Shown here piece after piece: positions 1-4,813 of a DNA stretch of 5,342 nt. The translations under genes and the position numbers were made by a program. The DNA comes from Actinomycetota bacterium (GTDB lineage: Bacteria > Actinomycetota > Actinomycetes > S36-B12). The stretch is taken from NCBI GenBank assembly GCA_009726075.1, contig WLND01000148.1:1-5342 (forward strand), given 5' to 3'. Within the stretch, counting starts at the first letter, position 1. Each line of letters opens with the position of its first letter. A model generated the notes under the pieces. That model saw nothing but the letters and a program-made list of their open reading frames with translations, was not told where the DNA came from and searched no databases.

Positions 1-298
1 TCGCCTGATAGACGTCGCCCTCCGCAATCCGTTGCCGTGTAAGGCGAACCGCATCTTCATAGGCGGCCTCGTCGATCGATGATGCCCAATCCGCTGATTG
101 CGGACCGACCCATCGTCCGACCTTCGCGGCCGCGGGACGCCGTGTTGACCAGTTGTCGAATCGCACGCACGTCGTTGAGCCGTCGTAGGGCAGCACCACC
201 GCCCAGCGACCGGACGAGTCGAGAGCGCTGATGTCGGACGTGATGTCAAGGACGCCTCGAGCCCACCGTCCGCCAAGGAATGCCAGGGCGTCATCCAT
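1..298 (-). CDS. pabB: Chorismate-binding enzyme, PabB-like (aminodeoxychorismate synthase component I), 5' part only
   Basis: Reading the minus strand from ATG at 298 gives 99 residues with no stop before the window edge. Residues 91-98 read IAEGDVYQ, the signature at the start of the chorismate-binding domain of the PabB/TrpE family (I-x-x-GD-[IV]-[YF]-Q). Tyr rather than Phe in this motif favours PabB, which makes 4-amino-4-deoxychorismate for folate, over TrpE. The part before it (GGRWARGVLDIT at 9-20, then a strand-rich segment) fits the family's divergent N-terminal domain. The start is uncertain: the frame stays open upstream to at least position 370 without an obvious start codon. On the minus strand a CATGAT hexamer (310-305) lies 6 nt before the ATG, as in a leaderless transcript. 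The gene is head-to-head with the tRNA pair. The catalytic core lies outside the window, so PabB versus another chorismate-utilising enzyme (TrpE, isochorismate synthase) is not settled. Confidence 0.8.
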   Translation of the reverse strand, partial: MDDALAFLGGRWARGVLDITSDISALDSSGRWAVVLPYDGSTTCVRFDNWSTRRPAAAKVGRWVGPQSADWASSIDEAAYEDAVRLTRQRIAEGDVYQA

Positions 299-338
299 CG
301 CCTTATCATGCCGCGAATCTGGAGCTTCGGCGCCCGCG

Positions 339-367
339 TTGGCGGTGCACCCCCTTCGTCCGATACT
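339..367 (+). promoter_or_regulatory. Candidate promoter of the tRNA-Gly/tRNA-Cys unit
   Basis: TTGGCG (339-344) and GATACT (362-367) are separated by 17 bp and each match the sigma-70-type consensus at four of six positions. Transcription would begin near 374 and leave a leader of roughly 37 nt before the mature tRNA-Gly, to be removed by RNase P. The site lies in the gap between the chorismate enzyme (minus) and the tRNAs (plus), where a promoter is needed. A shifted -10, TACTGT at 364-369, is an alternative. Confidence 0.4.
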
Positions 368-410
368 GTTCCTTCTCGAGCCACTTGGGTCACAAGCCCA
401 GATGGATCAG

Positions 411-483
411 GCGGACGTAGCGCAGCTGGTAGCGCATCACCTTGCCAAGGTGAGGGTCGCGGGTTCGAATCCCGTCGTCCGCT
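411..483 (+). tRNA. tRNA-Gly (anticodon GCC)
   Basis: A full cloverleaf can be folded by eye. The acceptor stem GCGGACG (411-417) pairs with CGTCCGC (476-482) at all seven positions. The D stem is GCGC (420-423) with GCGC (432-435). The anticodon stem TCACC/GGTGA encloses the loop TTGCCAA (442-448), with anticodon GCC at 444-446. The variable loop is 5 nt. The T stem GCGGG/CCCGT (one G-T pair) encloses TTCGAAT. The discriminator base is T483. CCA is not encoded (TCG follows the acceptor stem), so it must be added by the CCA-adding enzyme. The anticodon reads GGC and GGT, the main Gly codons in a GC-rich genome. The next tRNA begins 43 nt downstream, suggesting one precursor. Confidence 0.97.
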
Positions 484-526
484 CGTAGGAATGAATCGGT
501 GCACGAACGTAGGGGCGCCGAGTCAC

Positions 527-600
527 GGTGGAGTGACCGAGAGGCGAGGTAGCGGCCTGCAAAGCCGCGTACACGGGTTCAAATCCCGTCTCCACCTCCA
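527..600 (+). tRNA. tRNA-Cys (anticodon GCA)
   Basis: Acceptor GGTGGAG (527-533) pairs fully with CTCCACC (590-596). The short D stem is ACC (536-538) with GGT (548-550). The anticodon stem GCGGC/GCCGC encloses CTGCAAA (557-563), with anticodon GCA at 559-561. The variable loop is 4 nt. The T stem ACGGG/CCCGT encloses TTCAAAT. T597 is the discriminator; U73 is the main identity element of tRNA-Cys. The next three bases, 598-600, are CCA, so the 3' end is encoded here, unlike in the tRNA-Gly just upstream. The 71-nt body is the usual size for tRNA-Cys. It is probably cotranscribed with tRNA-Gly, since the 43-nt spacer holds no clear promoter. Confidence 0.97.
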
Positions 601-639
601 AACATCAGCGCCGCAGTGCGCATGAGCGGCGACCATGCA

Positions 640-679
640 GGTGAATGTCACCGCCCGTCAGTAGCATCACAAGACTGAC
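640..679 (+). other. Two small inverted repeats between tRNA-Cys and the exonuclease gene
   Basis: GGTGA-ATG-TCACC (640-652) is a 5-bp stem with a 3-nt loop. GTCAGT (657-662) and ACTGAC (674-679) form a perfect 6-bp stem with an 11-nt loop, ending one base before the AGGAGG of the exonuclease gene. Neither is followed by a T run, so they are not typical intrinsic terminators. They could mark the 3' end of the tRNA precursor, influence translation of the next gene, or be chance. Confidence 0.3.
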
Positions 680-692
680 AGGAGGAGCCGCA

Positions 693-1352
693 GTGAACTC
701 ACACCCCAACTGGGCACAGTCGTTCATCGCCTTCGACACCGAGACCACCGGCCTCGAGACGGAGGGCCCGGATGCGTCCCTGATCGTCACGGCCGCCGCA
801 GTCACCTTCACGAATGGCACGGTCGCTCACGAGCGCTCCTGGCTGCTCAGGGTGTCGGACATCCCCGCGGAGTCAACGGCAATCCACGGCGTGACAACGG
901 AGACCTCGCAGGCCGAGGGCGTCGATCCGTCGATCGCGCTGCTCGAGATTCGAAAGGTCCTGACCGCAGACGACGTGCCAATCGTCTGCTTCAACGCGGC
1001 GTTCGACATACCGATCCTCAATGCCAACCTGGCTCGAGTCGGCCTCGATCCCCTGCCGGAGAACCGATCGCTGTGCCCGCTGGTCATCGACCGGCAGATG
1101 AACCCCTACGTTCGCGGGGCGAATCAGCGGAGGCTGGAGCCCACCGCGGCTCGATATGGGATTACCGTCGACCAGTGGCACGACGCCGGTGCCGATGCCA
1201 CCGTCGCTGGGCTCATCTTCATCGCCGAGGTCGCTGCCTACCCTGCACTCACGAAGGGCACATTCGACGAACTCGCCACGAGCATCCACATCTGGCGCGA
1301 CGAGCAGGATGCCTCGTTCAGGGCGTGGCTGGCACGGCAGCCGCCCCGCTGA
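693..1352 (+). CDS. DnaQ-like DEDDh 3'-5' exonuclease (219 aa)
   Basis: The protein carries all three exonuclease motifs of the DnaQ/epsilon superfamily. Exo I is FDTETTG with D15 and E17, Exo II is NAAFDIPIL with D105, and Exo III is HDAGAD with H163 and D168, which completes a DEDDh active site that binds two metal ions. IHG at 64-66 is also usual for the family. It should remove nucleotides from 3' ends of single-stranded DNA or RNA in the cytoplasm. The fold fills nearly the whole 219 residues, with no polymerase-binding tail, BRCT, GIY-YIG or helicase domain, so it looks like a stand-alone exonuclease rather than a multidomain fusion. Start choice: GTG at 693 has AGGAGG (680-685) seven bases upstream; an in-frame ATG at 645 lacks a ribosome site and sits in an inverted repeat. 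The gene follows tRNA-Cys by 92 bp on the same strand, so cotranscription is possible. DNA proofreading or repair versus RNA trimming cannot be decided from sequence. Confidence 0.93.
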   Translation: MNSHPNWAQSFIAFDTETTGLETEGPDASLIVTAAAVTFTNGTVAHERSWLLRVSDIPAESTAIHGVTTETSQAEGVDPSIALLEIRKVLTADDVPIVCFNAAFDIPILNANLARVGLDPLPENRSLCPLVIDRQMNPYVRGANQRRLEPTAARYGITVDQWHDAGADATVAGLIFIAEVAAYPALTKGTFDELATSIHIWRDEQDASFRAWLARQPPR

Positions 1353-1410
1353 TCACGCGTGAGCGGCGATCGGTGCGGCCCCGGGCGTGCGGCCCCATTA
1401 AACGCGGCTC
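1353..1410. other. Short convergent intergenic gap with a 10-bp direct repeat
   Basis: GTGCGGCCCC occurs twice, at 1373-1382 and 1387-1396, separated by GGGC. A 4-bp stem, GGGC/GCCC, could form across it, but no T run follows on either strand, so I do not call a terminator. The exonuclease and the lipoprotein gene end towards each other here. Confidence 0.4.
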
Positions 1411-1881
1411 CTAATCGGCGAGAAGTACCGTCGTGATCCCCTGGAGGACCTCCGACAGGCACTGGTCCGAGATCTCAGGCGCGGCGCCGGTAGCGGGAGC
1501 CACGTCGGTGGCCGGCGGGCAATCAGGGAGTCCAACTCCGTCGAGCAGCCCGTACGCCGAGGCCACGAGTTGCGCACGGGCCTCCTGCGATGCGAGGGCA
1601 CTGACGAAATCCGCCGCCGGGCTCACGCTCCCGTCCGGCATCGTGCAGGTGCCAGCCACCGAGTCGTAGACGCCTCCTGAACCGCCCTTGATCGGATCGC
1701 CCGAGCACAGTGCTGAGAGCGCGGCGTCGAGGACATCCGCGGGAATACCCGACGCTGGCGCTGATGGCGCTGAACTCGCTGAACTCGCTGGCGAGGACGA
1801 CGAGCTCGAGCACGCCGTGAGGCTCGCTGACACAAGAAGCACCGAGCAGAGCGCGACGGGAACCTTGCTGAAGGTTTTCAC
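1411..1881 (-). CDS. Putative small lipoprotein of unknown function (156 aa)
   Basis: I do not recognise the family. From GTG at 1881 the protein starts MKTFSK, continues with a hydrophobic stretch (about residues 7-21) and then a lipobox LTAC with Cys24. This is a Sec signal peptide II, so the mature protein should be lipid-anchored on the outer face of the membrane. A Ser/Ala/Pro-rich tether of about 27 residues follows. The remaining domain of about 105 residues has four Cys (in ALCSGD, GTCTMP, PDCPPA and DQCLSE), which could form two disulfides outside the cell; it also has an Ala/Pro-rich stretch near TDVAPATGAAP. An upstream in-frame GTG at 1902 lacks a ribosome site. The chosen GTG has TAAGGT on the minus strand (1894-1889) seven bases upstream, readable as a -10 box for a leaderless mRNA or as a weak AAGG ribosome site. 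It is divergent from the VOC gene. The lipoprotein call is good; the function is open. Confidence 0.8.
   Translation of the reverse strand: MKTFSKVPVALCSVLLVSASLTACSSSSSSPASSASSAPSAPASGIPADVLDAALSALCSGDPIKGGSGGVYDSVAGTCTMPDGSVSPAADFVSALASQEARAQLVASAYGLLDGVGLPDCPPATDVAPATGAAPEISDQCLSEVLQGITTVLLAD
1754..1792 (-). repeat. 9-bp tandem repeat encoding the Ser/Ala tether
   Basis: On the plus strand the 9-bp unit GCTGAACTC occurs twice in tandem (1769-1777 and 1778-1786). It is preceded by the related GCTGATGGC (1760-1768) and flanked by GCTGGC on both sides. Read on the coding strand, it gives the Ser-Ala/Ala-Pro repeats just after the lipobox. The unit is a multiple of three, so slippage would lengthen or shorten the tether without breaking the frame. 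Confidence 0.6.
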
Positions 1882-1888
1882 CGGCCAG

Positions 1889-1894
1889 ACCTTA
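1889..1894 (-). promoter_or_regulatory. Candidate -10 box for a leaderless lipoprotein mRNA
   Basis: On the minus strand TAAGGT (TANNNT pattern) ends seven bases before the GTG start at 1881, the distance expected if transcription begins at the start codon. No good -35 hexamer is visible about 17 bp upstream. The AAGG inside it could instead serve as a weak Shine-Dalgarno sequence. Confidence 0.35.
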
Positions 1895-2003
1895 CCCCTC
1901 ACGCGCCCGGGGCCGGATCCGTCCCACTGCGGTCATCTCAACGCGACACCGTCCGAAACCGCTGCGAATCTTGAGGAGGCGAGCCCCGCGAACAGGAGGA
2001 GTC

Positions 2004-2399
2004 ATGGCCGGCAAGGTGGTCCACTTTGAGATACCCGTCGATGACAGCGATCGCGCAGTCGGCTTCTACGACCGCGTCTTCGACTGGAACCTCCGACGGG
2101 AGGGACCGTTGGAGTATTGGACGACAGCGGGCGGCGAGGGCGAGGGCATCGGCGGGGCCCTGACGATGCGCGAACCCGAGGCACTTGGCGTGTCGCTGTA
2201 CGTCGCCGTCGACGACATTGACGTTGCGCTGCAGGCGATCGAACGGGCCGGCGGCACATGCCTCACCACGAGGATGCCTATCCCGGCGGTGGGGTGGAAT
2301 GCGTTCTTCCTCGATACCGAAGGAAACAGGATCGGACTCTTTCAGGCCGACCCATCGGCCTCGATGGACCCGGGCTCGGGCAGGTCGGGGCCCACCTGA
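2004..2399 (+). CDS. VOC-superfamily (glyoxalase/bleomycin-resistance fold) protein, 131 aa
   Basis: Two beta-alpha-beta-beta-beta modules can be followed. The first starts at VVHFEIPVDD (5-14) and includes RAVGFYDRVFDW (17-28); the second starts at SLYVAVDDID (64-73) and ends DTEGNRIGLFQ (104-114). This is the pattern of small single-domain VOC proteins of the group annotated as predicted enzymes related to lactoylglutathione lyase. VOC enzymes normally use four metal ligands, one per module edge. Here H7 is present, but the second-module start has Ser-Leu-Tyr instead of His, and the usual terminal Glu is G111. The site therefore looks incomplete, as is common in this subgroup, and glyoxalase I activity should not be assumed. 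ATG 2004 is chosen because AGGAGG (1994-1999) precedes it by four bases; an upstream in-frame TTG at 1971 has no such support. The gene is cytoplasmic, monocistronic in appearance, and ends in a terminator. Substrate unknown. Confidence 0.88.
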   Translation: MAGKVVHFEIPVDDSDRAVGFYDRVFDWNLRREGPLEYWTTAGGEGEGIGGALTMREPEALGVSLYVAVDDIDVALQAIERAGGTCLTTRMPIPAVGWNAFFLDTEGNRIGLFQADPSASMDPGSGRSGPT

Positions 2400-2413
2400 G
2401 TTCGGCCCCTTTT
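2387..2413 (+). terminator. Rho-independent terminator overlapping the VOC stop codon
   Basis: GGGGCC (2387-2392) and GGCCCC (2404-2409) form a perfect 6-bp all-GC stem with an 11-nt loop, followed at once by TTTT (2410-2413). The loop contains the VOC stop codon TGA (2397-2399), so the left arm is coding sequence. The T run is short but the stem is strong. It would separate the VOC transcript from the endopeptidase gene downstream. Confidence 0.65.
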
Positions 2414-2444
2414 GATCCAATCTTTACTCAAGCCATCGCGGCGA

Positions 2445-2476
2445 TTGACGAGCGGCCCTCAGGCAACATGTACCCT
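2445..2476 (+). promoter_or_regulatory. Candidate promoter of the NlpC/P60 gene
   Basis: TTGACG (2445-2450) is a five-of-six match to the -35 consensus. TACCCT (2471-2476) fits the actinobacterial TANNNT -10, but the 20-bp spacer is long; ATGTAC at 2468-2473 would give 17 bp with a poorer hexamer. Transcription would start near 2483, leaving a leader of about 65 nt before GTG 2548. The -10 overlaps a perfect dyad, CCCTGCTTGCAGGG. Confidence 0.45.
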
Positions 2477-2486
2477 GCTTGCAGGG
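2473..2486. promoter_or_regulatory. Perfect 6-bp inverted repeat over the -10 region (possible operator)
   Basis: CCCTGC and GCAGGG are perfect inverted arms separated by TT. The dyad runs from inside the proposed -10 box to just past the expected transcription start, where a bound repressor would block polymerase. Its function as an operator is inference; no cognate regulator is encoded in the window. Confidence 0.35.
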
Positions 2487-2531
2487 CGAAAAACGTCTGA
2501 CGCCCATCGTGGGCAGCCGGTACTGGTGGGC
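2484..2531 (+). other. Leader with mutually exclusive hairpins before the NlpC/P60 gene
   Basis: Three pairings compete for one central segment. GGGCG (2484-2488) can pair with CGCCC (2501-2505). GCCCA (2502-2506) can pair with TGGGC (2510-2514) across a 3-nt loop, or with a second TGGGC (2527-2531), which ends three bases before the G/A-rich ribosome site (AGGAGG, 2535-2540). Because CGCCCA is shared, only one of these can form at a time. It matches no riboswitch class I can recognise. Confidence 0.35.
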
Positions 2532-2547
2532 ATGAGGAGGCAGATCT

Positions 2548-3645
2548 GTGATTCTCATGTCTTCGAGAATCCGCCGGGTCGCCGGCCTTTCCCTCGTCAT
2601 GGCAGCCGCCCTGTCCATGTCGGTGTCATCGCCCGGCGAGGCCGCGCCGCAGGCTGATATCCGGACGGTTCAGGCCCAGGTGCGCGAGCTCAGGAGCCAG
2701 GCCGAGACTGCCAATGAGCGCTACAACGAGACCCGCTCCGATCTCGCCGGCGTTCGATCCGACATCGACAGCATCAACGCCAAGATTGCCCGGAACAAGG
2801 CCGCTCGTCGCGTTCAGGCACAGGCGGTCAATGGGCTCGCACGCTCCCTCTACATGCAGGGATCCATCGATCCGACCCTCCAGGTCCTCCTCGCCGAAGA
2901 CCCGGCCGCCTTCCTCGCGCAGACCGCCGCCATGGAGCAGCTGGCCCAGTCTCAGCAGGCGATCCTGCGCAAGTGGCAGACCAGCAGCCTGGCCCTGGCC
3001 CAGTCCGAGGCAGTGCTCGCCGACCGGGAGAACGTCGCGAAGAACCTGAACGCGACCATGTCAGCCCGCAAGGCCGAGGTCGACGACAAGGTGCGCCGGG
3101 CTGAGGACGTGTTGTCGCAACTGTCAGCCGAGCAGCGCCGACAGATCGCCGCGGAGCGTGAGCAGAAGCGCCGGCAGGAGGCCGCGGCCGCAGCCGCCGC
3201 GGCCAAGAAACTCGGCAACAGCGGCGGCGGATCGAATAACGGTGGGCCGAGCAATGGCGGCGGCGGCTACTCAGGCGGTGGGCGCGCTGCGGCGGCCGTC
3301 CGGTACATGCTCTCCCAGGTCGGCGACCCGTACTCGTACAGCGCGAATCCCCCGCGTTCATGGGATTGCTCGAAGCTCACCGCCGCAGCCTGGGGCCAAT
3401 CCGGCGTCGGCCTCACGCCACTCAGCTACCGTCAGTGGGACCAGACCAGGCGCGTGCCTGTCTCCCAGATTCAGCCGGGGGATCTCGTCTTCTACTTTGG
3501 CCGAGGCGCCCACCACGTAGCAATGTACGTCGGAAACGGCAAAATGGTGAGTGCGTCCAATCCGGACGACGGTGTCGAACTGACCGACTTCCTTGGCCCC
3601 TGGTATCGCGAGCGCTTCTCAGGCGTCGGCCGCGTCGTCGGCTAG
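2548..3645 (+). CDS. Secreted coiled-coil NlpC/P60 (C40) peptidoglycan endopeptidase, Rip-like (365 aa)
   Basis: Order of parts: Sec signal peptide (1 to about 33, cleavage near GEA/A), long alpha-helical coiled coil rich in Gln, Glu, Arg and Ala (about 36-210), Ala run (212-219), flexible Gly/Asn/Ser linker (223-245), and C-terminal NlpC/P60 domain (246-365). The catalytic Cys is C274 in WDCSKLT, the catalytic His is H323 in HHVAMYVG, and PGDLVFYF (310-317) is also typical. The family cuts D-Glu-meso-DAP peptide bonds in stem peptides, and actinobacterial members with this layout (RipA and relatives) act in daughter-cell separation and wall remodelling, the helical part often blocking the active site until processed. 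Oddities: the third catalytic position, 12 residues after the His (His, Asn or Glu in known members), is S335, and DCSG is DCSK. GTG 2548 is chosen for AGGAGG (2535-2540) seven bases upstream; ATG 2557 is an alternative start. The exact cleavage specificity is inferred. Confidence 0.93.
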   Translation: MILMSSRIRRVAGLSLVMAAALSMSVSSPGEAAPQADIRTVQAQVRELRSQAETANERYNETRSDLAGVRSDIDSINAKIARNKAARRVQAQAVNGLARSLYMQGSIDPTLQVLLAEDPAAFLAQTAAMEQLAQSQQAILRKWQTSSLALAQSEAVLADRENVAKNLNATMSARKAEVDDKVRRAEDVLSQLSAEQRRQIAAEREQKRRQEAAAAAAAAKKLGNSGGGSNNGGPSNGGGGYSGGGRAAAAVRYMLSQVGDPYSYSANPPRSWDCSKLTAAAWGQSGVGLTPLSYRQWDQTRRVPVSQIQPGDLVFYFGRGAHHVAMYVGNGKMVSASNPDDGVELTDFLGPWYRERFSGVGRVVG

Positions 3646-3682
3646 CTCCCCTCCCACCACCGACCTTCATTCTGGCGAGCGA

Positions 3683-4687
3683 TCACCCCGGTTCGTCCGA
3701 CATTCGCACAGTCTTGGCCTCGTAGAGGGCTTGGTCGGCCCTCCCCAGTGCGGCGTGCAACGGCTCGCCCGGCTCCCATGCCGCGCACCCTCGACTCCAC
3801 CGGGCTCCATGCGACTGCGTGAGTCGCGTCATGAGCGAATCGATCTCATTCACGGTCGCACCCGGGAGCACGAGGACGAATTCGTCGCCTCCGAAGCGGG
3901 CGAGGAGATCACCCTCCCGAAGTTCGCGTCTCCAGCAGTCCGCGAGGTCGGCGAGCAGGACGTCCCCGGCGAGATGGCCATGGACGTCGTTGAAGGCCTT
4001 GAAGCCGTCGAGGTCGAGAATGCAGACGGTCATCGACAGCGTCGCCCGGCGCGCAACGGCCTCCGCGATGACCGCCTGGGATTCCAGGCCGCGACGGTTC
4101 AAGAGGCCGGTGAGCGGGTCCGTCAGCGCCTGACCGCGTAGCCGCGTGGCCTGATTCGACACCATCAGGCAGACGCCGACGATGACGGCTTCGACCATGG
4201 CCAGGTTCACGGCCCCGGTCAGCACAGGGTGCACCAGCCATGCAGCGGTGTACACCGCGAGCATCCAGGCCAGGACGGCCCACATGCGGCGCCGAGGGCG
4301 AAACGCCGCAGACAGCACGCCGATAACGAGAAGCAGCAGCCCCTCAGACATCTGCCCCTGAGCTGTTTCCATGACGGCCGTTGATGCCGCGATCAGTCCG
4401 CCGCAGGCTCCGAGCGCAACGTCTGCGCCCCAGCGCTCGAACGCGCGCGGACCCGCACGTAAGGTTGCAAGAGCGAGGAGCAGCATGAGGAAGCCGGCCG
4501 CACCCACGGTCGTCCTCGTCATGGGAGCCACCTGCGCCTCGGCCGCAAGAAAGAGGCCGAAGGCCCCGAAGATCACGAGGAGGGCGATCACCGCCCGATA
4601 GCCTCCATCGCGCAGCCCTGCAGGCGAGTCGATGCGCCGAGTCGGATGCCGCCCACGCGAGCGCAGGCGATTGAACGACATGACCAC
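3683..4687 (-). CDS. Membrane-anchored diguanylate cyclase (GGDEF), 334 aa
   Basis: The C-terminal half is a GGDEF domain, starting LTDPLTGLLNRRG (188-200), with the metal-binding segment DLDGFKAFND (225-234) and an intact signature FGGDEF (265-270). It should condense two GTP into cyclic di-GMP on the cytoplasmic side. An RxxD motif (R257-D260) lies five residues before GGDEF, the position of the allosteric I-site for product inhibition. The N-terminal half has about six hydrophobic segments (roughly 31-50, 60-78, 88-107, 114-127, 134-153, 158-177) with no recognised sensor domain. The distance from GGDEF to ADQALYEAK (317-325) is only about 46 residues, shorter than in classical members, so the tail of the domain is compact. 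No EAL domain is present. GTG 4687 is preferred: GGAGG ends eight bases upstream, versus fourteen for ATG 4681. The gene is divergent from the exporter and convergent with the endopeptidase. The input signal is unknown. Confidence 0.93.
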   Translation of the reverse strand: MVMSFNRLRSRGRHPTRRIDSPAGLRDGGYRAVIALLVIFGAFGLFLAAEAQVAPMTRTTVGAAGFLMLLLALATLRAGPRAFERWGADVALGACGGLIAASTAVMETAQGQMSEGLLLLVIGVLSAAFRPRRRMWAVLAWMLAVYTAAWLVHPVLTGAVNLAMVEAVIVGVCLMVSNQATRLRGQALTDPLTGLLNRRGLESQAVIAEAVARRATLSMTVCILDLDGFKAFNDVHGHLAGDVLLADLADCWRRELREGDLLARFGGDEFVLVLPGATVNEIDSLMTRLTQSHGARWSRGCAAWEPGEPLHAALGRADQALYEAKTVRMSDEPG

Positions 4688-4713
4688 GGCGGCCCCCTCC
4701 AAAGCTTCCGGGG

Positions 4714-4733
4714 AGATTACTGGAAGTCCTTCC
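4714..4733 (-). promoter_or_regulatory. Candidate -10 box and adjacent dyad upstream of the diguanylate cyclase
   Basis: On the minus strand TAATCT (4719-4714) fits a -10 box and would start transcription about 20-25 nt before the GTG, leaving room for the GGAGGGG ribosome site. Just upstream lies a perfect inverted repeat, GGAAG-TC-CTTCC on the plus strand (4722-4733), inside the -10/-35 spacer where a regulator could bind. No clear -35 hexamer is seen. Operator function is inference. Confidence 0.35.
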
Positions 4734-4801
4734 TAGCCGCCCGCGCTTCCTCACGCTTCGGCCCCTCACGCAGTGCAGGCCGCAGCCGACGTCCGTCCCC
4801 C

Positions 4802-4807
4802 TAGTCT
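4802..4807 (+). promoter_or_regulatory. -10 box for a probably leaderless exporter mRNA
   Basis: TAGTCT (TANNNT) ends six bases before GTG 4814. No Shine-Dalgarno sequence lies between them or just upstream (the stretch is C/T-rich), so transcription most likely begins at or next to the start codon. The -35 region about 17 bp upstream is not recognisable. Confidence 0.5.
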
Positions 4808-4813
4808 TCGTAC

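Noticed and set aside
411..600. tRNA genes as an integration site for a genomic island
   Set aside because: No integrase gene and no second copy of a tRNA 3' end was seen in the window, and flanking genes look native.
231..625. Two overlapping plus-strand open frames of 85 and 105 codons
   Set aside because: They run through the tRNA genes, start inside the oppositely oriented chorismate enzyme region, have no ribosome sites and resemble no protein; they are shadows in GC-rich DNA.
645..692. Upstream ATG extension (16 residues) of the exonuclease
   Set aside because: It has no ribosome site and the ATG sits in the loop of an inverted repeat. GTG 693 has AGGAGG at ideal spacing, and the exonuclease fold starts soon after it.
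1383..1396. Terminator between exonuclease and lipoprotein genes
   Set aside because: Only a 4-bp GGGC/GCCC stem and no T run on either strand.
1938..2420. Minus-strand 160-codon open frame over the VOC gene
   Set aside because: It lies entirely opposite a convincing VOC protein, and its Arg/Pro/Gly-rich composition with no motif is typical of antisense frames at high GC.
2477..2547. Cyclic di-AMP (ydaO-type) riboswitch before the endopeptidase
   Set aside because: Such riboswitches do control actinobacterial wall hydrolases, but this leader is only about 65-70 nt and I see none of the conserved core, so it is too short to host one.
2828..3361. Minus-strand 177-codon open frame opposite the endopeptidase
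   Set aside because: Extremely Arg/Pro/Ser-rich with no motif; it is the antisense shadow of the coiled-coil coding region.
3593..4141. Plus-strand 182-codon open frame
   Set aside because: It overlaps the end of the endopeptidase gene and runs opposite the GGDEF domain, whose motifs are unambiguous.
4344..4769. Minus-strand 141-codon open frame in another frame of the cyclase gene
   Set aside because: Overlaps the membrane half of the cyclase in a different frame, is Arg/Gly-rich and has no hydrophobic segments or motifs.
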